A stretch of 64,000 nucleotides of DNA from Candidatus Cloacimonetes bacterium 4572_55. Lineage in GTDB: Bacteria > 4572-55. A program made the position numbers and the translations under genes. The stretch lies in assembly GCA_002084765.1 (NCBI GenBank), contig NBMB01000037.1, forward strand, positions 10,648-74,647, written 5' to 3'. How positions within the stretch are numbered: position 1 is the stretch's first letter; each line of letters opens with the position of its first letter. The notes under the pieces were generated by a model. That model searched no databases. It saw nothing but the letters and a program-made list of their open reading frames with translations, and was not told the DNA's origin. Positions 9,306 to 18,941 of this stretch are shown piece after piece.

Positions 9306-12059
9306 TCAAACATCTGCGCCCTGCTCGTTATGCCCGTTCCAAGCGATGGAGTGCTGTCCTGGGGTCATGGGTCGATCCATCAATCTCTTAACCAATTGCC
9401 CTGCGGTGTTATAGACATGGATTTTCACCTGATCCGCTACTGGCAATTGGAAGCGAATTTCGGTTGTCGGATAAAAGGGATTGGGATAGTTTTGGCTCAA
9501 CCCATATTCCCATGAAGAGGATGTCGGGGCGTCATCTTCCACTGCGTCGCCATCCTGTACCATCAGGTTGTCAAGAAACCAGCCGGCTTTGCTGACGCCC
9601 GCGTCCGCGCCAAATCGAAAACGGATGCTGATAACCCGAGAGATAAATTGACTTAGATCGAACGATTCCGACGCCCACTCGCTACTCGATCCGCTGAATC
9701 CGGGTTCCTGATCCAGACCTGGGATACCCGCGTCGTCATATCCTTGCTCTGGCTCGATCACAATCCAATCGTCGCCCGCATTGGAGCTGACAGCCACGTT
9801 CCCGCCGTCAAAACCTCGCGTCGATGTGCCTTCGAACTCATACCAATGATCGAACATCAGTCTGGGCATTATGGCGTCGCTTAGATCGAGGAAGGGTGTG
9901 ATCAGATAAATATCCGCGTTGTTGGCGTAATTTTCGTCTATTCCAACCGCCCACACCGAGTCGGAATCGCTTCCTCCGGGTCCATGCCCGGGATCAATTA
10001 TTCCGAACTCCCACAAGGCTCCGTCGCCGTTCCCCTGATCCATCACAACCTGATACATAGCACCGCGTTCCTCATCAAAATTCGGCATATACGGGATCTG
10101 CGCGATCTCGCCGGGCGTCGCGGAGGATTCGTCTGAATAGAAACTCTCGCCGTCCGGCTCCTCATAATTCGCAGTGATCGCATAAAAATAGGTGTGACCA
10201 TTGCGCACATCGCTATCGTCATACTCGGTTGTTTCCACAGTATCGATCCGTTCATAGGGTCCGCCGGATTCTGTGCTACGATAGATATGGAAGGAGACCG
10301 AGTTCAACGGAGCCTGCCAAGAGAGAGGAACATGGCTGTTCAGACCGCTCTCAGTTGTCAGATTTTGCGGCGCGTCTCCAGTATATTCCATCTCGATATT
10401 GACAACAAGCGTATCCTCGTCGGCAACGCTATATACGACGCTCTGGAAATGGGAATAGCCCTGTATGACCGCGTGCAGCGTATAGTCTCCAGGCTCTATG
10501 CTCAGTTGGTAGAGACCGTTATTGTCTGTCGTTGCCAGATAAAAAATAGACGCATCATTGGCGTTACGCGCCAGAATTTGCTCATCCGATATCGGCTCGT
10601 CAGTTTCTGCGGAGCTCAGGACGCCGACAAACAGAGCACTGGTATATCCGCCCACATTGAGAGCCGCGTTGTAGAGATTCAGCCGTCCGCCGGTGACAGT
10701 CTGACCCTCAAGCGAAGGAATCGGGTCCACCCCGTCGAGTAGATAATCCCTCATCACCAGGGCGATTTCTGCGGGATCGGATCGATACGCGTGCATCATA
10801 GCGGAACCCGCCGCGGCATAAAGCAAAGCCACCGCGCCAGTTACGTGAGGCGTCGCCATAGATGTGCCGGTGTAAGAACCGTCATATCCGTTTCCCGGCA
10901 CCGTGGACATGATATCGGTTCCGGGAGCACCCAGATCGATCGTCGTCGCGCCATACGCCGCGCCGCTATTTCTCTGATCATTATGCGTGGTGTTAGTGAC
11001 CGAGATCAGATAATCGCTGGGGCAGGCAGTGGGAATATCGCCAACTTGGTCAATATCAAACGACGCGTTTGCCGTAGCACCGCAACTCAGCACGCCCTGA
11101 CGACCGAGGGAATCGTAGATTGCGCACCAGAGCGGAAAATTTTCCGGCTGACCTTGATTCACTCCAAACGATGCGTTGGTTGAGACCACAAAAGCACCTT
11201 CCGCGCCGTCAGTTTCGTTATAGCGGGCTCGCATTTCCAGGACATAACCGTACGCGGTCACCGCAATCGACTCGTTCCCGGTGGAACCCGCTATTGGCAT
11301 CATTTTGACCTGCCAGTTAACGCCGGTCACGCCGATATTGTTATCTCCGACCGCGCCCACGGTTCCAGCGACATGGGTGCCGTGAGAACTTTCCGGCAGA
11401 TTCCCGTTGTTATCATACGCATTCCAGCCATGAAAATCGTCCACATAACCATTGTTATCGTCGTCCACGCCATTGTTCGGAATTTCCGCCCAATTTTTCC
11501 AGAAATTGGGAGCCAGGTCTTCATGGTCCAGATCAAATCCGCCGTCGATCACCGCCGCGACAATCGTATCGCCCAGCGCGCTCACGCCGCCGACCGTTAT
11601 GTCCCACGCTTCCGGCGCGTCAATGTCAGCATCTTCGATACCCCCGCTCTGTCCGGTATTGTTCAACCCCCACATATCAGGAAACCTGGGATCATTCGGA
11701 ATGGTTTGCCGCTGCTCGATATGGTGATTGAATTGCGCCATCGCCACAGCAGGATGGGACTTGACCATCTCCAAGGCATGCTCAGCCTCCACAGCAATGG
11801 GGTTAAAGTCGAAAAGCCAAATGTGCAATCGTCGGGAAAGTCGCGTACGCGGAGATAAATCAATGGCGTCAAAATCTTGCGCCAACTGTTCCGCAGCCTG
11901 CGCCGACGCCTCGTCTCGGTCCACGGATTCACCTGTCGGGATCGCGGTTTGGATCAGCAGTTGTCCCGGAAAATAGGGGCTTTGATCCTCGGCATGAAGC
12001 GAGACCACGGATAAGCAGAGCGTCCAAATTAGTGTCAATATCGCATATTTTTTCATCAT
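9306..12059 (-). CDS. Secreted subtilisin-like (S8) serine protease with fn3 region and clipped sorting domain
   Basis: A 917-residue exported protease. A signal peptide covers about residues 1-23. The S8 catalytic triad is Asp172 (AAVIDGGFD), His226 (SHGTHVAG) and Ser400 (GTSMATPHV), with the oxyanion Asn in GATAN near 331. After the protease come a carboxypeptidase-regulatory-like segment (GLYQLSIEPGDYTLHA), a fibronectin III-like domain at about 560-650, a MAM/jelly-roll-like region at about 665-855, and a C-terminal YPNPFYPTTEI sorting domain. That domain stops at WNGHNEQGADV; the usual final SGVYFYRL...KMVLLR strands are missing. ATG 12059 is preceded by AGGAG. Likely role: extracellular protein degradation. 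Confidence 0.93.
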   Translation of the reverse strand: MMKKYAILTLIWTLCLSVVSLHAEDQSPYFPGQLLIQTAIPTGESVDRDEASAQAAEQLAQDFDAIDLSPRTRLSRRLHIWLFDFNPIAVEAEHALEMVKSHPAVAMAQFNHHIEQRQTIPNDPRFPDMWGLNNTGQSGGIEDADIDAPEAWDITVGGVSALGDTIVAAVIDGGFDLDHEDLAPNFWKNWAEIPNNGVDDDNNGYVDDFHGWNAYDNNGNLPESSHGTHVAGTVGAVGDNNIGVTGVNWQVKMMPIAGSTGNESIAVTAYGYVLEMRARYNETDGAEGAFVVSTNASFGVNQGQPENFPLWCAIYDSLGRQGVLSCGATANASFDIDQVGDIPTACPSDYLISVTNTTHNDQRNSGAAYGATTIDLGAPGTDIMSTVPGNGYDGSYTGTSMATPHVTGAVALLYAAAGSAMMHAYRSDPAEIALVMRDYLLDGVDPIPSLEGQTVTGGRLNLYNAALNVGGYTSALFVGVLSSAETDEPISDEQILARNANDASIFYLATTDNNGLYQLSIEPGDYTLHAVIQGYSHFQSVVYSVADEDTLVVNIEMEYTGDAPQNLTTESGLNSHVPLSWQAPLNSVSFHIYRSTESGGPYERIDTVETTEYDDSDVRNGHTYFYAITANYEEPDGESFYSDESSATPGEIAQIPYMPNFDEERGAMYQVVMDQGNGDGALWEFGIIDPGHGPGGSDSDSVWAVGIDENYANNADIYLITPFLDLSDAIMPRLMFDHWYEFEGTSTRGFDGGNVAVSSNAGDDWIVIEPEQGYDDAGIPGLDQEPGFSGSSSEWASESFDLSQFISRVISIRFRFGADAGVSKAGWFLDNLMVQDGDAVEDDAPTSSSWEYGLSQNYPNPFYPTTEIRFQLPVADQVKIHVYNTAGQLVKRLMDRPMTPGQHSIAWNGHNEQGADV

Positions 12060-12093
12060 TTATCCAATTCTCCTATTCGGATTTCTCAAAACG

Positions 12094-12573
12094 CTATTTT
12101 GAGCTACAAAAAAGTGTAATTCTCGGCAAAAATTTATGGATATACGCGGTTAATTCGTCTCTCGTACGTCGGTACAGGTCGATCTCGCCACCAATTGGGT
12201 CTCCCACATCCCGACCACCCCCCAGGCCCGCGTATTCGGCTATGAGAAAAGTTTTGGTGTGGGCGCGGGGATCGATAAAAAGGACCTGTTCTTTATGGAT
12301 TCTCGTCATCGTCAAGATCAGGTCTGAGGTTTGGATGATCTCTTCGGTGATAAGCCGAGAAGAGTGACCGGAAATGTCGATACCAACCTCTCGGCACGCA
12401 AAAATCGCAAGATCGGTCCCAGGGTATCCGTCTCCCATACTTCCGGCTGATGAGACCTGGACATACTTCCGAATCTCGGACGGAATATAGCGGCGCAACA
12501 GACCCTCTGCCATAGCTGAGCGGCATGTGTTCCCAGTGCAGACAAATAAGATATTAATAATTTTATCGGGCAT
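12094..12573 (-). CDS. Low-molecular-weight phosphatase, possibly an arginine phosphatase (YwlE-like)
   Basis: A 159-residue cytoplasmic phosphatase of the LMW-PTP fold. The P-loop is CTGNTCRS (CX5R plus Ser) near the N-terminus, and the general-acid Asp is in DVGDPIGG. Classical tyrosine phosphatases usually have Ile or Leu where this protein has Thr (CxGNxCR), and Thr at that position is characteristic of the protein-arginine phosphatase YwlE, so arginine phosphatase activity is plausible. No McsB-like arginine kinase is in the window. ATG 12573 is chosen because AAAGGA lies eight bases upstream; a TTG at 12597 would add eight unsupported residues. It is 34 bases beyond the start codon of the subtilase on the same strand, hence upstream of it. 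Confidence 0.88.
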   Translation of the reverse strand: MPDKIINILFVCTGNTCRSAMAEGLLRRYIPSEIRKYVQVSSAGSMGDGYPGTDLAIFACREVGIDISGHSSRLITEEIIQTSDLILTMTRIHKEQVLFIDPRAHTKTFLIAEYAGLGGGRDVGDPIGGEIDLYRRTRDELTAYIHKFLPRITLFCSSK

Positions 12574-12682
12574 AGGCGGTTCCTTTGTTTTTATCAATTA
12601 ATTATAAATATAACGCTCTACCTGGATTTTTCAGGCAATTCAGACTTAATTACGGGAGAAAGATAAAGCAGTTCACGGGTTT

Positions 12683-12810
12683 AATCAATTGTTTTTTTCA
12701 GTACAAGTCCGATTTCGACGCGGCGTGACTTCTCGATGATGATTCGCAACGAAGCCAATCCGACTCTATTATTCCGAAATAAAAAAAAGTTGCGACGCAA
12801 ACAATTGATT
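12683..12810. repeat. 128-bp segment bounded by perfect 12-bp inverted repeats
   Basis: The 332-base divergent gap between the phosphatase and the TamB-like gene holds no ORF. Within it aatcaattgttt at 12683-12694 is matched by its exact reverse complement at 12799-12810. The pair could be the ends of a small non-autonomous element or a chance AT-rich pairing. No target duplication is clear. Confidence 0.45.
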
Positions 12811-12905
12811 TTAAGATGAGAATTGTATATCTTCTCAATGGATACCCAAACAAAGTCAATTTAAAAAAAAAATATGTTATAATTATATTATGGTGATGAT
12901 AATTT

Positions 12906-15900
12906 ATGAAAATACGAAAAAGACGACTTTTTGTCATTCTTTTTATTCTATCGATTGGGGCAGTGCCTCTATTTTTTTGGCAGCATATCCGTCTGAATCG
13001 GACGCTTACCAATTTTGTGACGTATGAGGCGGAAAAGGCTCTGAACAGTCCGGTCTATATCGAGGATATTGATATCGGTCTCGGTCACATAACGATTGAG
13101 CAGGCGCGTATATCCCGTTTGGGCGGGAGCCATTATCTGACGATCCCGCAAATTATTATATTTTACAGCCTTTCCGATCTTTTTCAGATGATCTGGCAGC
13201 AAAAGCCCGCGTTTCAATCCCTTGTGATCAAATCTCCGGAATTTCATCTCAATTTAAACCGTGTGAACAAAAAATCCGACGTTCCGCCGGGAAATGGATC
13301 AGAATCTCAGACCGATGCTGCGCGTGCATTATCGGAAGTGATGAAACGGCTCCCTGCCGGAAGAATCATCCTGATGAACGGCGTCCTTATTCAGACCGAT
13401 ATGAGCGACGGGAAGAGGGAGCGGATCGATAATATCCAGCTGACCGCGGACACGCGATATCGATCGAATATCCATTTGCGGATGCGGGCAAATTATCGCT
13501 CAAATCACCCCAATATCCGACTCATGACTGGCGGCGACGTTGGCGATCTTCTGACTATTGTCGATATTCAAGGAATTCCTCTCACGTATTTGCCCCTCGG
13601 TCTGCTCACGGATGATGCGGTGATTTCGGACGGCGTTTTTTCCGCGACTGGCAGACTCCGCGTATACGACTCGGATCAGGGAATCGGATTCGATTATCTG
13701 GCGAGCCTCTCTCTGAAAAACGGAACAGTCGAGTCGGCGCATCCCCACGTCATTCTGAACCATATCAATTGCGACGCTGTGATCGAAAACAATGTGATAA
13801 GCCTGGAAAAACTGTCGCTGAGTGTCAAGGATGCCAGGGTGGATGTGCGCGGAGAATTTGATCTGAAAGAGCGGCATATTCGATCTGCCCAATTTCATAT
13901 TGATCAATTGCGACCGGATCGATTTTTTGCTGAATTGGGTTTACTCGAATACGATCAGGTCGATTACGGCGCGGGATTCCACATCGAAGGAGAGATCAAG
14001 GGCGATTTTTCTATGCCCACGATTCGCGCAACAGGGACCGCGCCCACGTTTTGTTGGAGAAACGTCCAGGTCGAGGATATGGAATGTCGTTTTTCATTTT
14101 ATAACCGTAAAATCTCGATTGACCCGCTGTCCATGAGTGTCAACAACGCACATCTGACCGCGACCGGATATGTGGACCTGTCCGATCTATCCTGTCCATC
14201 TGGCGAGATCGAGTTGGAAAGCGAGACCGTTCGGCTTAGCGAGCTACTGGAAGACGAGCGATTTCAGGGGGCTATAAAACTGCATGTGGATGCAAAAGGA
14301 TCGCTAAAAAAACCGGTGATTCAGGCTCGAATTTTCCATACAGACAGCCAGATCGCTGGAATCCGCCTGCCCTCTCTGGAGTGCACAGCCTGGTTTCGAG
14401 ATAGCCGGCTCCATATTGAGTTGAGCGACCCGGAAGATCAATTTCAATTGACGACATCCTTTGACCATTTTCCGAATCGTCCCATTATTGACGGCGTATT
14501 GACCCTGCGCGCCTTTTCGATTTCAGAGGCTTATCAGCAGTTTTTCCCTCATGCAGAACAGCGTAACTTGCAAGGCGATTTGAGCGGTCGGCTTCATGTG
14601 GTGGGCGATATTTTTTCCCCGACACTCTCCGGTGCTATCAAAGTTGCGGATAACCCACACATAACGGGGGCTATCCGACTGGAGGGGAAGGCGCATATTC
14701 CGGATTCGCTCCGGTTAAGCTTATTCACGGATAGCTTGCGGATCGCGGGTCAGCCTTATGCGGTCTCCACGCGCCTCCAAACGGATCAACAGGGGATGAC
14801 TGTCGAATATTTTGGCGACGGCAGATATTTCGATGGAAGCTGTTTTATCGCTTTCGACTCGACCAAATCGATCCGTGGCGAGGTGAATATCCAGTCCGTC
14901 GATATGGAGACATTGGCTGAGATTTTCCACCCCACTCCGTTGACTGCGACGATAAAAGGCAACCTATCCGGCAGATTCGCTATTGATGGAACCCTTGACC
15001 TGCCGTATGCGACTGCGAGCTTGCGCTTGGATAACGGACATTTTCGGAGGCTGGATTCTATCTCCATGACCATGAACGCGCATTATGAAAACCGCGATAT
15101 TTTTTTGGACCGACTGATATTGCGTCAGGATGGTAGAAAGATCGTACATGCATACGGCTATCGCAAAAACGACGCGTCCAACCTGGCGGGATTGACAATT
15201 GATCGGATGGATGCGCGTCTGCTCTCAGCGATCATCGGTAAGCCTGTGAAATTTTCCGGCATGATCGACCGTCTCGATTTGATCTATCGTCACGCGGATC
15301 AAGATCCGATTTTATATGGCGCGTTTTCCGTCAGCAACGGCACGATCGACACGTTTGATTTTTATGAATTGAAAGGAAAAATTCTCGGAGATCGGCATAC
15401 GGTTCAAGCTCGAGATATCAAGCTCTCCAGTCATAACGGCTATTCGATAAAGGTAAATGGCAGGCTGCCGTTGCAGCTGACTCCTGACGGTCAAATTCGC
15501 AGCGAAAGCCGAGTAGACCTCTATGTCGAAGCGGAGGGCGATCTCCCTCTTTTATTGCCGCGTGTGGTCAGCAAAGAGATTTCATACGGTTCTGGTTATG
15601 TGCGGGCGTTTGTCCATGCTGTCGGCGATCTGGAAGAAATTATTCTAAAAGATGGATACGCCGAGTTTCGAGATTGCATGGTGCATCCTCTGTTGCTCGT
15701 GAATGAGATCAAAAATATTAACGGCATTGCGATCGTCTCCGACAACAGGATCACGGTGAAAGAAGCAGTGGCAGAGGTCCTCGGCGCGAAGCTGCAGATC
15801 ACCAGTTCTCATGACCCCGCGATCGACTTTCCTCATTTCGAGTTAGCTGGCTTGGACTGGGGCGTTCTCCAATTTTCGACACCGGATCAGGGCGTCGAGA

Positions 15901-17018
15901 TTCATATCCCAAAATTGATTCTGGAGCGAGAACGGGGGAAATTTTGGGTTCAGGGCAATAATTATTCGAGCGCGGTTTTTGGCGGATCTTTCAAGAAAAA
16001 ACCCTATCTTGACGCCCTCTTTATCATCGACGACATCAGCTTTACCTGGCCCACTCTGGATGTGGATCCCGTCCCAAAGGAACATCGCGGAAAGCCCAGT
16101 TTTGCGGCTCGAGCCGACTGGAATGTGAAAATAAAACCTAAAAGGAACGTCTGGTATACTAACGACTTCGCTACATTGTTAATGGACGAAACCAGCGAGC
16201 TTTGGTTCACTGGATGTTATGTCGATAGCACCCTGTCAATCGGAGGGGTCACATCGGCTAAGGTCGGGACATTTGAATATATCCAGGAAGAATTCCAAGC
16301 AGAAGATATCGTCGTCAAGTTCAATCCGTATGAGCTGTTTCCATACGTGTACGGGCGGGCGGTTCGCGTCTCGGAAAGCGATTCAAAAATATATCTGTAT
16401 ATCTACTCTGTGGATCCCGCGACCGGCGAGGCCACAGAAGGAGGTCAATTCTACAATGTGCGTTTTACTCTCCGTTCGGACAGGTCGTCGGACGATACAG
16501 TTCAAGAGATCCTGAGCCGCCTGCATCACGATGTCGATTATGAGACCCTAACCGACGAGCAGAGGATGGAGCAAAATCGAGAAGAAGCGGTCAGCGCGCT
16601 CGGCTATCACGTAGGTAAAATGATGCTCCGGCCCGTGTTCCGGTCGGTCGAAGAGACAGTGCGACGGGCGTTTCAATTGGATTTTGTCACGTTTAAGCCG
16701 GGTCTGCTGAAAAATCTTTTCGACGAAATGCAGCGGGATCAAGTCTCTATACCTCAATCCGCGCGGTCTATTTTGCTCAATCGATCGAAAATGTCGTTAG
16801 GAAAATATGTGACCGAGCAATGGTATATCAACTATATCCTGACTGTCGAGCAAAAAGATAAAGAATATGACCCTATGACAATAGGAAAACTGGGGTTGAA
16901 ACAAGAGTTTTTTTTGGAATACCACTTGACTGGGAACACCAAATTTAAGTATTGGTATCATCGAAGTCGTGAAGATCAGTGGCAAAAAGTTGGTTTTGAG
17001 AAAACTTTTTATTTCTAA
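12906..17018 (+). CDS. tamB: TamB/AsmA-like translocation and assembly module protein
   Basis: A 1370-residue protein with one N-terminal membrane anchor (about residues 7-26) followed by a long beta-rich periplasmic region of AsmA/DUF490 type. The N-terminus has the AsmA-like pattern of describing short strands after the anchor (VYIEDIDIGLGHITIEQARIS). The last 300 residues form the TamB domain: LWFTGCYVDSTLSIGGV, VKFNPYELFPYVYGRA and a terminal beta segment ending in a phenylalanine (EKTFYF), as in proteins that contact the outer membrane BAM/TamA machinery. TamB proteins bridge inner and outer membranes for outer membrane protein insertion or phospholipid transport. No tamA/bamA-like gene is adjacent. 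Start ATG has only a weak upstream GGTGAT. Confidence 0.87.
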   Translation: MKIRKRRLFVILFILSIGAVPLFFWQHIRLNRTLTNFVTYEAEKALNSPVYIEDIDIGLGHITIEQARISRLGGSHYLTIPQIIIFYSLSDLFQMIWQQKPAFQSLVIKSPEFHLNLNRVNKKSDVPPGNGSESQTDAARALSEVMKRLPAGRIILMNGVLIQTDMSDGKRERIDNIQLTADTRYRSNIHLRMRANYRSNHPNIRLMTGGDVGDLLTIVDIQGIPLTYLPLGLLTDDAVISDGVFSATGRLRVYDSDQGIGFDYLASLSLKNGTVESAHPHVILNHINCDAVIENNVISLEKLSLSVKDARVDVRGEFDLKERHIRSAQFHIDQLRPDRFFAELGLLEYDQVDYGAGFHIEGEIKGDFSMPTIRATGTAPTFCWRNVQVEDMECRFSFYNRKISIDPLSMSVNNAHLTATGYVDLSDLSCPSGEIELESETVRLSELLEDERFQGAIKLHVDAKGSLKKPVIQARIFHTDSQIAGIRLPSLECTAWFRDSRLHIELSDPEDQFQLTTSFDHFPNRPIIDGVLTLRAFSISEAYQQFFPHAEQRNLQGDLSGRLHVVGDIFSPTLSGAIKVADNPHITGAIRLEGKAHIPDSLRLSLFTDSLRIAGQPYAVSTRLQTDQQGMTVEYFGDGRYFDGSCFIAFDSTKSIRGEVNIQSVDMETLAEIFHPTPLTATIKGNLSGRFAIDGTLDLPYATASLRLDNGHFRRLDSISMTMNAHYENRDIFLDRLILRQDGRKIVHAYGYRKNDASNLAGLTIDRMDARLLSAIIGKPVKFSGMIDRLDLIYRHADQDPILYGAFSVSNGTIDTFDFYELKGKILGDRHTVQARDIKLSSHNGYSIKVNGRLPLQLTPDGQIRSESRVDLYVEAEGDLPLLLPRVVSKEISYGSGYVRAFVHAVGDLEEIILKDGYAEFRDCMVHPLLLVNEIKNINGIAIVSDNRITVKEAVAEVLGAKLQITSSHDPAIDFPHFELAGLDWGVLQFSTPDQGVEIHIPKLILERERGKFWVQGNNYSSAVFGGSFKKKPYLDALFIIDDISFTWPTLDVDPVPKEHRGKPSFAARADWNVKIKPKRNVWYTNDFATLLMDETSELWFTGCYVDSTLSIGGVTSAKVGTFEYIQEEFQAEDIVVKFNPYELFPYVYGRAVRVSESDSKIYLYIYSVDPATGEATEGGQFYNVRFTLRSDRSSDDTVQEILSRLHHDVDYETLTDEQRMEQNREEAVSALGYHVGKMMLRPVFRSVEETVRRAFQLDFVTFKPGLLKNLFDEMQRDQVSIPQSARSILLNRSKMSLGKYVTEQWYINYILTVEQKDKEYDPMTIGKLGLKQEFFLEYHLTGNTKFKYWYHRSREDQWQKVGFEKTFYF

Positions 17019-17028
17019 TTTCGTATAT

Positions 17029-17150
17029 CCTGCATTATTCATCACCACGGAAATTCGATCCGAAGATTACATAGACTATCGTAGATTAATAATTGGTAAT
17101 TAAAGAGTTATAACTCTTCTTCGTGTTCTCCGTTTCTCTGTTGTGAATTA
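17029..17150 (+). repeat. Dispersed intergenic repeat, diverged copy 3
   Basis: This fills most of the tamB-ctpA gap. It follows the order of the two long copies: cctgcattattcatcaccacgg, an imperfect ccgaagattacatagactat block, then ggtaattaaagagttataac. It is clearly more diverged, and the right end is hard to align. Confidence 0.6.
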
Positions 17151-17202
17151 TTCAGGGTATTAATAGTGTCGAACCGTCAATTTTTTTTGTAAGGAGATTT
17201 TT

Positions 17203-18762
17203 ATGTCAAAGGTCAGTTTGAAGAAGTCGATCCTTTTTATCTTGATTATTTTGATCGGCTTAACTTCTTATCAAGTCGTGCAAGCGATACAAGATAGCAA
17301 TGCTTTTGCCAGCTTAAAAATGTTCAGCACCGTTTTTAGCATGGTCAAGGATCGCTATGTCGATGAGGTGGATTCCGAGGATATGATCGAGGACGCGATC
17401 CGAGGGATGTTGTTGGACCTGGATCCCCACAGCAATTTTCTGGATGTGGAGCAATATTCCGATATGCAGGAAGAACACAAAGGTGAATTTTTTGGATTAG
17501 GTATCCAAATTTCTGTGCAGGAGGGTATTTTAACGGTCATATCGCCGATCTTCGGCACGCCCGCGTATGAAATGGGCATGCACGCTGGAGACCGGATCGT
17601 TGAGATCGAAGGAGAATCGACTGAGGGCATTACCACAGATAAGGCTGTCAAAAAATTGCGAGGTCCAAAAGGAACTCAGGTGACGATCACGATCTCTCGG
17701 GAGGGCGAAGCCGAGACGTTTAATTTGACGATTACACGAGATCGGATCCCGATCTACAGCGTGCCGTATCATTTCATGATACGCCCCAGCGTTGGTTATG
17801 TTCGGGTCACGCGTTTTGCTAAAAATACGCTATCCGAACTCAGCGAGGCGTTGGTCGATCTGCGCAATCAAGGTATGACACAGCTGATCTTGGACTTGCG
17901 TAATAACCCCGGCGGCTATCTGAACCAGGCGGTAGATATGGCGGACTTGTTTCTGGACGGCGATAAAACAGTGGTCAGCACAAAAGGGCGTATCCGCGGA
18001 TCTAGCGAAGAATACAAGGCGTCGCGTAATGACCAATATGAAGATATCGCGGTGATTGTTGTCGTAAATCGGGGATCCGCCAGCGCATCGGAGATCGTAG
18101 CTGGAGCGATTCAAGATTGGGACAGAGGTCTGGTCATTGGCGAGCGCACTTTCGGAAAAGGATTGGTGCAACGGGTTTGGCCGCTTCCGCCGGATCATAA
18201 ACGCGCTTTAAAACTGACTATTGCAAAATATTATACGCCAAGCGGACGCCTGATCCAACGGGATTATGACAAATCTCGAATGGATTACTATCGAGAGCGG
18301 GGAGAAGAGACAGGCGACACGACAGATGTGAAATATACGTCTCACGGGCGAGAAGTGACTGGAGGCGGTGGAATTTTACCCGATATTTCCGTGGAGCCGG
18401 ATACCTTAAACGCCCTGATTCGCGATTGTTATCGACAACGGCTTTTCTTCAAGTTTGCGATAAGCTATAACGCAACCCATGGTGTGGATCGGGAGTGGAT
18501 GCCAGACAGCGAAGCTCTTGATCAATTCAAAGCCTTGTTGGATGAGAAAGAGTTTGAGTATGAGCCTGACGATTTCGAGGCGAATTTGGACGACATTAAA
18601 TTGGGTATAAAACGGGAAATCTTTAGTGCCAAGTTCGACCAACAGGCAGGCATGCAAATTGCCCTCGAACAGGATAAGCAGATTATGCACGCGGTCCATA
18701 TTCTTGAAGGGTCGGAAGTCGTGAACACTGAATTGCGTACGATCCTGGAAATGAATTATTGA
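17203..18762 (+). CDS. ctpA: Carboxyl-terminal processing protease, S41 family
   Basis: A 519-residue periplasmic serine protease held by an N-terminal signal anchor (about residues 9-28). A PDZ domain spans about residues 95-180 (FFGLGIQISV, GMHAGDRIVEIEGE). The S41 catalytic dyad is Ser294 in GSASASE and Lys319 in TFGKGLVQ, 25 residues apart as in E. coli Prc. The family cleaves C-terminal tails of envelope proteins and trims peptidoglycan hydrolases. A C-terminal extension of about 130 residues after the protease core is seen in other CtpA proteins of this lineage. A strong AAGGAG site precedes the ATG. A terminator follows. Confidence 0.95.
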   Translation: MSKVSLKKSILFILIILIGLTSYQVVQAIQDSNAFASLKMFSTVFSMVKDRYVDEVDSEDMIEDAIRGMLLDLDPHSNFLDVEQYSDMQEEHKGEFFGLGIQISVQEGILTVISPIFGTPAYEMGMHAGDRIVEIEGESTEGITTDKAVKKLRGPKGTQVTITISREGEAETFNLTITRDRIPIYSVPYHFMIRPSVGYVRVTRFAKNTLSELSEALVDLRNQGMTQLILDLRNNPGGYLNQAVDMADLFLDGDKTVVSTKGRIRGSSEEYKASRNDQYEDIAVIVVVNRGSASASEIVAGAIQDWDRGLVIGERTFGKGLVQRVWPLPPDHKRALKLTIAKYYTPSGRLIQRDYDKSRMDYYRERGEETGDTTDVKYTSHGREVTGGGGILPDISVEPDTLNALIRDCYRQRLFFKFAISYNATHGVDREWMPDSEALDQFKALLDEKEFEYEPDDFEANLDDIKLGIKREIFSAKFDQQAGMQIALEQDKQIMHAVHILEGSEVVNTELRTILEMNY

Positions 18763-18784
18763 CAGGACTGACACGTGAGCGATA

Positions 18785-18822
18785 CGGGCGCATGATCGGT
18801 ATGACGATTGTGCGCCCTTTTT
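18785..18822 (+). terminator. Rho-independent terminator after ctpA
   Basis: gggcgca at 18786-18792 pairs with tgcgccc at 18811-18817, followed by five T. It begins 23 bases after the ctpA stop codon. Confidence 0.8.
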
Positions 18823-18941
18823 AAGAACTCAGTCAATAAGGCAACCGTGGGCGGGCGGGATCTTGGCAGAAAGCGATGACAAAGATACCTTCATCGTCGA
18901 GATGCCCAAAGAGAGTCTACTGAAATTGGAAAGGGTTGATA

